Shown: piece after piece, positions 1 through 9,533 of the stretch
Numbering within the stretch: position 1 is the first letter of the stretch
Layout of the letters: the number at the start of each line of letters is the position of its first letter
Source: JAEUNX01 sp034004685
GTDB taxonomy: Bacteria > Pseudomonadota > Gammaproteobacteria > Burkholderiales > Rhodocyclaceae
Assembly: GCA_034004685.1 (NCBI GenBank)
Contig: JAVEWG010000004.1
Span: 61,114 to 125,113, forward strand
Length of the DNA: 64,000 nt
Direction: 5' to 3'
The notes under the pieces: generated by a model
Database searches by the model: none
The model's input: only the letters and a program-made list of their open reading frames with translations
What the model was told of the DNA's origin: nothing
Translations under genes and position numbers: made by a program

Positions 1-580
1 TGGTGGCCATGTTGGGCTTGATCATGCCGGCCCCCTTGGACATCCCGGTGAAGGTCACGGTCTTGCCGCCGATGGTCACTTGGCGGGACACCGCTTTGGC
101 CAGGGTGTCGGTGGTCATGATGGCGTGGGCGGCATCGAACCAGCCATCCGCCCGCAGCCTGGCCTGGGCGGGGGCCAGCCCGGCCGTGAGGCGATCCATG
201 GGCAGGTGCTCCAGGATCACCCCAGTGGAAAAGGGCAGCACCGCCTCCGGCACCACCCCCAGCAACTCCGCCAGGGCGGCACAGGTAGCCTGGGCGTTGG
301 CCAGCCCCAGCTCGCCGGTGCCGGCGTTGGCGATGCCTGTGTTGATCACCAGGGCGCGGATGCCCTCGCCCCGAGCCAGATGGGCGCGGCACACCTGCAC
401 CGGGGCGGCACAGAAGCGGTTCTGGGTGAACACCCCGGCCACCCGGCTGCCCGGGGCCAGTTCGATGAGGGTCACATCCCGCCGGTTGGCCTTGCGGATA
501 CCCGCCTCGGCAACGCCCAGGCGCACGCCGGGCACGGGCAGCAAATCGGCAGGGTTGGGGGTAGCAAGGTTTACGGCCAT
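1..580 (-). CDS. argJ: ArgJ, bifunctional ornithine acetyltransferase / N-acetylglutamate synthase (5' part only)
   Basis: ArgJ transfers the acetyl group from N-acetylornithine to glutamate in arginine biosynthesis, and many bacterial enzymes also make N-acetylglutamate from acetyl-CoA. I translated this partial frame from the minus strand. It opens MAVNLATPNPADLLPVPGVR and contains the family block VINTGIANAGTGE and the stretch SKGAGMIKPNMAT. In ArgJ the precursor cleaves itself just before the conserved Thr of this last motif, which becomes the N-terminal nucleophile of the beta chain. The window edge therefore cuts the gene almost exactly at the alpha/beta junction, and about 193 codons are visible. 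The start ATG is at 578-580. Identity is clear; nothing can be said about the beta chain. Confidence 0.93.
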   Translation of the reverse strand, partial: MAVNLATPNPADLLPVPGVRLGVAEAGIRKANRRDVTLIELAPGSRVAGVFTQNRFCAAPVQVCRAHLARGEGIRALVINTGIANAGTGELGLANAQATCAALAELLGVVPEAVLPFSTGVILEHLPMDRLTAGLAPAQARLRADGWFDAAHAIMTTDTLAKAVSRQVTIGGKTVTFTGMSKGAGMIKPNMAT

Positions 581-693
581 GGTCAGTCTCCGCAGGTCAG
601 GCAAGGCCGCCGGGCGGCGGCAAAGGCCGGATGATAGCGGATTCCGGGGACGAGCCTGGCGACCCAGCCCAAAGGCGCCAGGCCCTGGTCCGC

Positions 694-1442
694 TCACCGC
701 CGGAGATCCTTTCCGGCTGGCTCAAGACCCTTGCGGGCTGATACCACCGCCGAGCCAGCCCCCTCACCGTGGCCGATGGCCGGCTCCACCCCTTGCCGGC
801 GCTTCAGCCAACGGCGTTGTTGCTTTGTCAGTGACTTGTACTTGCCCAGGCTGATGATCTCCACCCCCCGGTAGCCCAGATCGACCACAACCTGTTTCGG
901 CACCTTGCCCGTCCCCGCCAGCGGGAGGCCGGTCAGCTCCAGTTGCTGGTGCAGCATGTGGCCGTCATACGGGTTGCCGGGGAAGGTCCGGGTGCCCACT
1001 ATCAGGCCGCGCTTGTGGGTGACGGCAATGCTCGCCTCCAGGCCGAACTCATACGGCTTTCGGGCCTTGCCCTTGCCGATGCACTCCAACTCCGGCGCAT
1101 GCAGGGCATAGCGCTTGTTCTTGTCCTTCGGCTGTTGGGTGCGAATGCGTTCGGCCCGTTCCAGCAGCGTCTTCAGGCGGGCCAGGGTGTTCTGGGATTC
1201 CGGGCTGGTCAGATTGAGTTTGCGATCGACTTCGCGCAGAACTATGCCCAGGATCGTGCGTTGTTGTTTGACGGTGCGGCGCGGCTCGGAAGTGCCCGAC
1301 TTGGGTGGCGTCGCAGGGCAGTCGGGGCTCGCGCCAGGGCCGCCTCGATTTGCTGCCACGGCAGGCGCCGGGCCAGCACCGTCAGCGGGTGCCTCAGGTC
1401 GATCATCTGGTCCTGGCGGACGCGGAAAAAATCGGCGGTCAT
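694..1442 (-). pseudogene. IS5-family transposase, frameshifted and decayed at the 3' end
   Basis: The N-terminus typical of IS5-group transposases (MTADFFRVRQDQMIDLRHPL) begins at 1442 in one frame. The protein continues in a different frame with a DDE-type core: VKQQRTILGIVLREVDRKLN, then EASIAVTHKRGLIVGT, then VVDLGYRGVE, which carries the second Asp. The catalytic Glu region is recognisable as RRQGVEPAIGH, but the sequence after it does not match the usual C-terminal end and stops early. At least one frameshift (about 1290-1330) and a degraded 3' end make a functional transposase unlikely. It lies directly against the aconitase fragment, so the insertion probably broke that sequence. Confidence 0.75.
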
Positions 1443-1525
1443 CTTGTTTCCAGAAAGGCGATATCTCTCGGGTTTCTGGCTGGATTACTTCAATTTCCGG
1501 GGGATTCGGGTGGCGTTGGATCAAC

Positions 1526-1903
1526 GTAGCCTTCGGCGATCATCCACTTCATCAGGGTGATGTTCGAACGCATGTACTCGACCATCGGTTCCTTGTTCAG
1601 GGCGATGGCGCAAGCAGCAGCGGAACGCTCGGCGGCAGCGTCGGAGAGTTCAAAGGCTTGTTCAACCTTCAGATCCGGCAGGCCTTCGATTTCAAGGATG
1701 CGGCCGGAGAAGACGTTCTTCTTGCCCTTCTTCTCGACGGTCACCAGGCCGGCCTTGATGGCGTAGTACGGAATCGCATTGACCAGGTCACGCGGGGTGA
1801 TGCCGTCCTGCATCTTGCCCTTGAAGCGGACCAGCACGGATTCCGGCATGTCGAGCGGCATGTCGAGCGGCATGACGCCGGTCGCGGCGGCGAAGGCGAC
1901 CAT
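1526..1903 (-). pseudogene. acnB: acnB fragment (aconitate hydratase B, internal piece)
   Basis: About 125 codons match the interior of AcnB, the TCA-cycle aconitase B: AFAAATGVMPLDMP, then SVLVRFKGKMQDGIT, RDLVNAIPYYAIK, SGRILEIEGLPDLKVEQAFE and LMKWMIAEGY. Homology stops abruptly at Tyr (codon at 1526-1528), where IS5-side sequence begins. At the other end it stops at about 1905, against the IS91-type remnant. Neither the swivelling N-terminal domain nor the Fe-S cysteine region is present, so it cannot make an enzyme. A perfect 12-bp tandem duplication (1847-1858 and 1859-1870) repeats LDMP in frame. A full acnB elsewhere in the genome is expected. Confidence 0.82.
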
Positions 1904-1925
1904 GGCATGCCATTGATTTTATTGG

Positions 1926-2590
1926 GAAGGATAGGAAATTCAACGCCTCCAAGGTAAGTATCGCCGCGCTTTTCACCCGATCTCAAACGAGAGAACAGTC
2001 GCCGAAACCTGACTCGGCCACGCTGAGCCATCGCTGAAAACCGAAAACCGGCTGAATTCGGCAGGTTTTCTGCTTTCAGGCACGAGCCATCCCGCGACAA
2101 GCCTCCAATTGATTGTCTTGTCTGACCAGCCTTACCAGGCAACGCGCTGGTCGAATTCGTAGTCCGGCGTCGGCTGGGCCAGCGGATCGATTTCCCGCTC
2201 GGCCTGACCGTCCGGCTGCAGTTCCTACAACGGCGGACCACGCGCCGGGGCCAGGCTCGGGGCGGAGGTCGGCTCGCCCAAGTGGCCGAGAATCTCGCGA
2301 ATCACCGGGCTTTCCGGGCGGGCGCAGTAGCGCAACAAGCGTTCCAGACCGGATCGGTCATCGGCCTCGATGCGCACGCCGGCGTCGAGGCTGAAACCAC
2401 CGGCATGATCCCAGGCCGCCATTTCCTCGGCGACATCGGATTCGAGCACTCCGCGCCAGGTGAGTGCGCGTAGCAGTCGGCGGCGGATGTTGTACTGTAT
2501 GACGGCGAGTTGTTGCGCGTCGAGCGCCGGCATTTCGTGAAATCGCACCGGCAACTCGGCCTCGCTGCTGCCCAGACTCTGCCCGAGGCA
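1926..2590 (-). mobile_element. IS91-family (ISCR-like) element remnant, copy A
   Basis: Reading on the minus strand from about 2590, the translation matches the late part of IS91-family rolling-circle transposases: ALDAQQLAVIQ, then RRRLLRALTWRGVLE, GGFSLDAGVRIE and GLERLLRYCARPES. It then jumps directly to the extreme C-terminal segment VIREILGHLGEPTSAP, so an internal section of the transposase is deleted. A nonsense change turns the PPLWEL of copy B into PPL-stop at 2225-2227. The 3' noncoding part runs to 1926. From 1926 to about 2308 it is near-identical to 4469-4797, apart from an indel of roughly 50 bp. It is defective on its own. Confidence 0.72.
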
Positions 2591-2686
2591 TCAGTGGCGT
2601 CGAGGCCGCTGGCCAAGCGGGAAATCGCCGGATTGCCATCAAGCCGGCGCAAAATAAGCGTTTTCTAATTTAGATTGGAGCCGGCC

Positions 2687-3253
2687 ATGAAAGCCATTCT
2701 CCCGGTTGCCTTGCTGCTTGCCGCCCTGCCCACCCTCGCCCAGGACATCGGCGCGCTGGCGGCCGAAACCAAGAAGGCCGTGCTGCCGGTCGTTCCCAAG
2801 GTGGTCGCCGCGATGCAGGAAGCCGTCGCCGAAAAGGGCGTGGCCGGGGCGATTCCCGTGTGCAAGGAGCAGGCGCCCGAACTGATCAAGGCCAAGCGCC
2901 AGGAAACCGGCTGGGACATCCGTCGCGTCAGCCTCAAGACACGCAACGCCGAGCGCGGCACGCCGGATCTCTGGGAAGTTCGCCAGCTGGCCGACTTCAA
3001 CATTCGCGCCGCCAATGGCGAGAAGATCGACACGATGGAGAAAATCGAAATCGTCACCATCGACGGCAAACAGGTCTTCCGCTACATGAAGGCGCTGCCG
3101 GTCGGCGACGTTTGCCTGAAGAGCCACGGCCCAGCCGAGGGTCTGGAAGCCGGCCTGAAGGCGAAGCTGACTGAGAGTTACCCGCACGATCAGGCAACCG
3201 GCTACGCCAAAGGCCAGATTCGCGGCGCCCTGACGGTCAAGCGACCACTTTAA
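2687..3253 (+). CDS. DUF3365 (Tll0287-like) periplasmic protein with a degenerate heme motif
   Basis: A 188-residue protein with an N-terminal signal peptide (MKAILPVALLLAALPTLAQD), so it is probably exported. The rest matches the DUF3365/Tll0287-like family of small c-type heme sensor proteins: CKEQAPELIKAK, then RRVSLKTRNAERGTPD, then FRYMKALPVGDVCLKSHG. Family members usually have a CxxCH heme-attachment motif at the last position. Here it reads C143-L-K-S146-H147, so the second cysteine is Ser. The ATG at 2687 is preferred because GGAG (2677-2680) sits 6 nt upstream; a TTG at 2675 is in frame but overlaps that site. It lies between the two IS91-type remnants and may have been carried by them. 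Function is otherwise unknown. Confidence 0.8.
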   Translation: MKAILPVALLLAALPTLAQDIGALAAETKKAVLPVVPKVVAAMQEAVAEKGVAGAIPVCKEQAPELIKAKRQETGWDIRRVSLKTRNAERGTPDLWEVRQLADFNIRAANGEKIDTMEKIEIVTIDGKQVFRYMKALPVGDVCLKSHGPAEGLEAGLKAKLTESYPHDQATGYAKGQIRGALTVKRPL

Positions 3254-3313
3254 CTTTGGCACCGCCCCGGGGTCGGCCCCCGTTTTCTGGATCCCGGTTT
3301 TTGAAATGAATCA

Positions 3314-3343
3314 CCCGGTTTGATCCATTTGGTTCAAACCGGG
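3314..3343. terminator. Bidirectional hairpin between convergent genes
   Basis: A perfect 10-bp inverted repeat (CCCGGTTTGA / TCAAACCGGG) with a 10-nt loop. It lies between the stop of the DUF3365 gene (+) and the stop of the PEP-CTERM gene (-). There is no long T-run on either side, so it is a probable rather than textbook terminator. Confidence 0.6.
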
Positions 3344-3377
3344 CGACGGCCTTTGCACCAAGGCCAGGCCTGACACA

Positions 3378-4199
3378 TCAGCGGGTGGCGCGATAGCGGC
3401 GGTTGGCACCCAGACCGAGGAGCGAAAGGCCAAGGAGAGCCAAGGATCCCGGTTCGGGAATCTGTACCGGCTGGGAAGTGATCAACGCCGCGAAAGTGGC
3501 GGTGGTTGAGGCTTCTTCAGGGGTCATGAAACCCAGGCAGGCGGCATTCGAGCCGGTTGCAGCGAAACAAGCCGCGGTAGGCAAGGGATTCAAGCCGTTG
3601 GTCATTTCAAAGAAACTGATGTAGTAAGTCTCGGCCGGATCAGCACCAGAAATGCCGTCAGTGTCATATTGGAACTCAAAATTCAGGGCGTTCCTGTCGA
3701 TAACGAAAATATCGGCGCACCCATTGCTATTCACGCCAACTCCTATGGCCCCGCCGTTGGCGCACGGATCTGCAGCATTAGGCGTTTCCTGGAAATTGAT
3801 CTGGAAGGTCAACGTAGCAGCAGGCAGACCTGGAAGCGAGGGCGCAAACGGCGTCAGGGTCAGCGTCGAAACAAGGTTAACACTGTCAAGCGTGTAGCCA
3901 GTAATGGGCTGGTTTACATGCGTGATCGACAGATTGGCTACTGCCGGCCCGTTGGTCGTCACCGTGCTGCTGCTGTTTTGGTTTGTCAGCGTCAGGCTAC
4001 TCGGTCCGCCGCTCCCCCAATCCAACTGGGTGGCGGTAGCCGATTGAGTTCCGAAGGCACCGTTGGAGCTATCCCAGACCACGGAACCAGTATCAAAACC
4101 GGCGTTCACGCCAACGGTCCACTGGGTGACCGTTCCGGCATTGGCGGCAGAGGTTGCAAAGGCAGCAACCAGAGCGATAGCTGCAAAGCGCTTTTTCAT
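3378..4199 (-). CDS. THxN-family PEP-CTERM sorting-domain protein
   Basis: A 273-residue exported protein. Residues 1-21 form a signal peptide (MKKRFAAIALVAAFATSAANA). The middle matches the THxN family of PEP-CTERM proteins: TQLDWGSGGPSSL, then SITHVNQPITG (the THxN motif), then STLTLTPFAPSLPGLPAATL. Residues 248-273 are a PEP-CTERM tail: PEP, a short hydrophobic helix and a basic end (RRYRATR). This tail is recognised by exosortase and is typical of species that make an exopolysaccharide matrix. The start at 4199 has GGGAG upstream. A sigma-54 promoter lies about 50 bp upstream, as known for PEP-CTERM genes controlled by the PrsK/PrsR pair. The exosortase itself is not in this window. Confidence 0.92.
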   Translation of the reverse strand: MKKRFAAIALVAAFATSAANAGTVTQWTVGVNAGFDTGSVVWDSSNGAFGTQSATATQLDWGSGGPSSLTLTNQNSSSTVTTNGPAVANLSITHVNQPITGYTLDSVNLVSTLTLTPFAPSLPGLPAATLTFQINFQETPNAADPCANGGAIGVGVNSNGCADIFVIDRNALNFEFQYDTDGISGADPAETYYISFFEMTNGLNPLPTAACFAATGSNAACLGFMTPEEASTTATFAALITSQPVQIPEPGSLALLGLSLLGLGANRRYRATR

Positions 4200-4250
4200 G
4201 ATTTCACTCCCATCTCACTAAATGTCCAATTGCGGACTTGGGTTCAGTGA

Positions 4251-4266
4251 AGCATCGAGCGTGCCA
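4251..4266 (-). promoter_or_regulatory. Sigma-54 (RpoN) promoter of the PEP-CTERM gene
   Basis: On the minus strand this reads TGGCACGCTCGATGCT. It matches the consensus TGGCACG-N4-TTGCW at every defined position but one, with the required GG and GC spacing. Predicted transcription starts near 4240, giving a leader of about 40 nt before the ATG at 4199. The flanking 200 bp are clearly more AT-rich than the surrounding genes. Confidence 0.8.
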
Positions 4267-4330
4267 AGACAATTCTTACATTGAAAATCATATAGTTAGT
4301 TTTTTGGCTTATTCCTTTAGTAATAAGCGT

Positions 4331-4408
4331 GTCAAGAAAACCGACAAAACAGCACGTTTGATGTGTCATTCGGAAGGAGAAAATTGAAAATAGCGTGTGT
4401 TTCTTGAC
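4331..4408 (-). promoter_or_regulatory. Possible upstream activator sites for the sigma-54 promoter
   Basis: GTCAAGAAAAC (4331-4341) and GTTTCTTGAC (4399-4408) are imperfect inverted partners about 65-155 bp upstream of the sigma-54 element. That is the usual range for enhancer-binding activator sites. Attribution to PrsR is inference from the family context only. Confidence 0.35.
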
Positions 4409-4468
4409 TATTGACTGCCTATCGCTCAACCCCCGAACAAAACTGTCGAGCGGAATGTAAAGTTGTCC

Positions 4469-4950
4469 GAAGGATAGGAAATTCAACGCCCCCAAGGTAA
4501 GTATCGCCGCGCTTTTCACCCGATCTCAAACGAGAGAACAGTCGCCGGCCGGTCTTCTGCTTTCAGGCACGAGCCATCCCGCGACAAGCCTCCAATTGAT
4601 TGTCTTGTCTGACCAGTCTTACCAGGCAACGCGCTGGTCGAATTCGTAGTCCGGCGTCGGCTGAGCCAGCAGATCAATTTCCCGCTCGGCCTGACCGTCC
4701 GGCTGCAGTTCCCACAACGGCGGACCACGCGCCGGGGCCAGGCTCGGGGCGGAGGTCGGCTCACCCAAGTGGCCGAGAATCTCGCGAATCACCGGGCCTT
4801 CGTTGATGAAGGCGATGATCCGCATGTCGCCGCCACACTTCGGGCAGACGAGTGGCAGCACTTCGTAGATGCGCGCCAGCAGGAGCGCCCAGACGTAGCG
4901 TGCAGCCTTGCGGTAGGCTCGCCCAGGACCGTCCGGCGATAGGAAACAGA
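4469..4950 (-). mobile_element. IS91-family (ISCR-like) element remnant, copy B
   Basis: The minus-strand reading gives the C-terminus of an IS91-family transposase with its zinc-knuckle-like CPKCGG: ARYVWALLLARIYEVLPLV, then CPKCGGDMRIIAFINEG, then VIREILGHLGEPTSAP, ending TPDYEFDQRVAW-stop at 4619. The 3' flank continues to 4469 and repeats copy A (1926-2308) in the same orientation. The upstream catalytic HUH part is absent, so it cannot transpose by itself. Between about 4950 and 5116, before the HDOD gene, I recognise nothing. Confidence 0.72.
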
Positions 4951-5116
4951 AATTGCAGGCCAATTTCGCTGGGTTGCTGGCGCGGTCGCAAGCGGCCGTC
5001 GCGGAACGGCGCGGCAAGCTGCCGAAACCCGAGAGCCAGAGGGATTTGCCCTCAAACCGGCCTTGATCGGTTTACCCGGGACGCCCCCAAGACCGGACGG
5101 CGGGCCAGTACCCCAC

Positions 5117-6601
5117 TCAGGCCTTGCGGTTCGCGGCGGCCATGAAGGCAAAGGACACTTGTTGGACAAAGTGCTGGAAGGCGGTGAACGCTTCGCCGTC
5201 GATGGCTTGTCCGGAACCTGAGCGATCCGCGTAGAACAGGCCCACCACCCGGCCCTGAGCCTGGATGGGCGCGAGGCAGGCGGGCCCCTCGCCCACCACT
5301 GCCCGCAACCGACTCTGCTTTACCGTGGCGGGGGTTCGGCTGTTTTCCAGCAGCAGGGTTTGGCCGCGAACGGCCACCTGATTCATCGCGTCATCGGCGC
5401 CCCCTTCCAGGGTGAAGATGAAGCGCTGGGCCAGGGCATCGCCGCCGGCCCCCAGCCCCACCTTGCCCACCACTTGCTGGCGGTTGGGGGTGAGCAGGGC
5501 GAAGAGCACCCGCTCCAGGCCGATACCCCTGAAGATCCCCTCCAGTACCAGATTGAGCACTTCATTGAGGCTGCCCCCGGCGCCGATCAGGCCCGACAGC
5601 TCCCGCAGGATGTTGAGCTGGAGCAGGGGATTGGGGCCCTGGGAAATTTCATCCCTGGCCGGCAGTTCGTCCGCGACGGCCGGGGCCGGCGTTGCCTGAG
5701 GAATCTGGCGGGCTGCGGCGGTAGCCCCAAACTGCATAGCCACCTGGGCGGCTTGTTCGGCCTGGGCCACGAGCCGGGGCCGCACCACCTCAGCGGGCTC
5801 ACCGGTAAAAGCGGCGATGGCCGCCACGGCGGTGGCGGCCTGACGGGATTCCCAGCCGTTCTCCACCGCGGCCGCCAGATGCAGCCCCAGTTGCACCGAC
5901 TGCTCGGCGGGCCCGGGCTTGCCCCGGGCCTCCAGAACGCTGGTCAAGAGCCCCCCCAGGCGCCATTCCCGTGCCAGGCCGACGGACAGTTGATGGAGGC
6001 GGAAGCCCAGGGACGCCATCTGGGCCTCTTCCGGACTGCGGCCGGGCACCTTCAAAGCCTGGTCCAGGCTCGCCGCCGCCTCCCCGCCAAAGCACCAGAA
6101 GGCCAGCTCCCCTACCCGGGCCAGCAAGGTGGCGATGAAGATTTCTTCGGCCCGCAAGTCATGGCGCAACTGGGCCAGGGAGCGGGCCTGCACGGCGGCA
6201 TGGAAGCAGCGGGCCATCTCGGCCTCCACCCGCTCCCGTTGGCCCCCGGAGAGCATCGCATCCACCAGGGAAACCCCGATGGCGATATCCGCCACCAGGT
6301 CAAAACCCAAGACCACGATGGCCCGGCTGATGGTGCTGATGGCCTGCTGGTTGGAATTGTAGAAGGCGCTGTTGGCCAGCTTGAGAACCTTGGTGGTGAG
6401 GGATGCATCCCGCAGGATCACTTGAGCGAGCCGCCCGGCGGAGGATTTGTCGTCCCGGGTCACGCTGCCCACGGCCGCAACGGTGGCACCAAAAGCAGGC
6501 ATGTCCTGTTCCCGGATATGGGCGATCCATTCGGCGGGGGTTTCGGGCAGCCGACCGGCCCCAGGGGGGGGCGGCACATCGAAGGACAGGTCTGGAAACA
6601 T
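5117..6601 (-). CDS. HDOD-GAF signalling protein
   Basis: A 494-residue cytoplasmic protein. Residues about 25-230 are an HDOD domain (MPAFGATVAAV, then DASLTTKVLKLANSAFYN, then AISTISRAIVVLGF), a catalytically inactive relative of HD phosphohydrolases often tied to motility, stress or second-messenger control. A Pro/Ala-rich linker (about 290-315) leads to a C-terminal GAF domain (about 325-490) that could sense a small molecule. No output enzyme domain is present, so it probably acts by protein contact. The start at 6601 has AAGG upstream. It is divergent from the acyl-CoA synthetase operon, with 191 bp between them, and ends close to the IS91 remnant. The ligand and partners cannot be told from sequence. 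Confidence 0.85.
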   Translation of the reverse strand: MFPDLSFDVPPPPGAGRLPETPAEWIAHIREQDMPAFGATVAAVGSVTRDDKSSAGRLAQVILRDASLTTKVLKLANSAFYNSNQQAISTISRAIVVLGFDLVADIAIGVSLVDAMLSGGQRERVEAEMARCFHAAVQARSLAQLRHDLRAEEIFIATLLARVGELAFWCFGGEAAASLDQALKVPGRSPEEAQMASLGFRLHQLSVGLAREWRLGGLLTSVLEARGKPGPAEQSVQLGLHLAAAVENGWESRQAATAVAAIAAFTGEPAEVVRPRLVAQAEQAAQVAMQFGATAAARQIPQATPAPAVADELPARDEISQGPNPLLQLNILRELSGLIGAGGSLNEVLNLVLEGIFRGIGLERVLFALLTPNRQQVVGKVGLGAGGDALAQRFIFTLEGGADDAMNQVAVRGQTLLLENSRTPATVKQSRLRAVVGEGPACLAPIQAQGRVVGLFYADRSGSGQAIDGEAFTAFQHFVQQVSFAFMAAANRKA

Positions 6602-6792
6602 GGAAGCCTTATCAGTGGGAAACGTATTTTTTTGTAATCATCTCGCAATAGGCACGCGTTGGCGATGTTCCTACACGGTTGCGGGATGGATCCGCCTTTT
6701 GACCGACATCAAGCGCGAATGGCGTGGCCAACCCCATCCTTCATCGTGAGGCCCCCTTTCCCCGCGGGGGGCACCGGATCAAGGAGCGCCCC

Positions 6793-8549
<1,757 letters not shown>

Positions 8550-8553
<4 letters not shown>

Positions 8554-9533
8554 ACGCAACCCTCTCCCCCGAGCTGGGTCTGACCCTCCTCACCGACATG
8601 CTGCGCATCCGCCGCATGGAAGAAAAGTGCGCCGAGCTCTACGGCGAGGGCAAGATCCGGGGCTTCCTGCACCTCTACATTGGCGAGGAAGCCTGCGCCA
8701 CCGGCGCCCTCCACGCCCTGGAGGCCCAGGACAACCTGGTGGCCACCTACCGGGAGCACGGCCACGCCCTGCTGCGGGGGGTGCCGATGGCCACCATCAT
8801 GGCCGAGATGTTCGGCAAGGCCACCGGCTGCTGCCGGGGGCGGGGGGGCTCCATGCACCTCTTCGATGCTTCCCGCCGGCTTTATGGGGGCAACGCCATC
8901 GTGGGGGGCGGCCTGCCCCTGGCGGTGGGGCTGGCCCTGGCGGACAAGATGCAGGGCGTGGCCCGGGTCACCGCCTGCGTCTTTGGCGAAGGGGCGATGG
9001 CCGAGGGGGCCTTCCACGAAGCCATGAATCTTGCCGCCCTGTGGCGCCTGCCGGTGCTGTTCTGCTGCGAGAACAACCTGTACGCCATGGGCACCGCCCT
9101 GGAGCGTTCCGAATCCCAAACCGATCTGTGCGCCAAGGCCGCCAGCTATGGTCTGCCGACCGGTCGGGCCGACGGCATGGAGGTGGAGGCGGTGCTGACC
9201 GCCACCCGGGGCTTGGCGGCCAGGGTGCGGGCTGGCGAGGGCCCGGCCTTCCTGGAGCTCCAGACCTACCGTTTCCGCGCCCATTCCATGTTCGACCCGG
9301 ATCTCTACCGGGACAAGGCCGAGGTGGAAAAATGGAAGGCGCGGGGCCCCATCCAGAGTTATTCGGCCCGCCTCAAGGCCGCCGGCCACCTCACCGAAGA
9401 AGCCTTCCTGGCCCTGGACGCCCGGGTGGCGGAAGAAGTGGCGGCAGCGGTGGCCGAGGCCGAGGCCGCCCCCCTGGAGCCGGTGGCAGACCTGCTGCGG
9501 GACGTGCATACGGAGGCCGCGCCATGCAAATGA
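8550..9533 (+). CDS. Thiamine-diphosphate-dependent 2-oxoacid dehydrogenase E1, alpha subunit
   Basis: A 327-residue alpha subunit of the pyruvate/acetoin dehydrogenase type. With the beta subunit it decarboxylates a 2-oxoacid (or cleaves acetoin) and passes the acyl group to lipoyl-E2. It has the substrate-end motif YREHGHALLRG, the phosphorylation-loop-like RGRGGSMHLFD, and a thiamine-diphosphate motif starting GEGAMAEGAFHEAMNLA at about residue 146 and ending ENN. Most relatives have GDG where this has GEG. The ATG overlaps the previous stop. Length and lack of an N-terminal extension fit the AcoA/PdhA group better than the single-chain AceE. The substrate cannot be assigned from sequence. 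Confidence 0.87.

Noticed and set aside
2675..2686. TTG start for the DUF3365 gene giving four extra residues
   Set aside because: It overlaps the GGAG ribosome site, which is correctly spaced for the ATG at 2687.
2639..3262. Long minus-strand frame opposite the DUF3365 gene
   Set aside because: It is antisense to a gene with signal peptide and family motifs, and its translation has no domain pattern; high GC creates many such frames.
6652..6670. Possible sigma-54 promoter upstream of the acyl-CoA synthetase (AGGCACGCGTTGGCG)
   Set aside because: The -12 GC is one base out of register with the -24 GG, and the distance to the start codon is long.
6751..6771. GCCCCC/GGGGGC hairpin just before the synthetase ribosome site as an attenuator or riboswitch
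   Set aside because: Six-base C/G runs are common by chance at this GC content, and no known riboswitch sequence is present.
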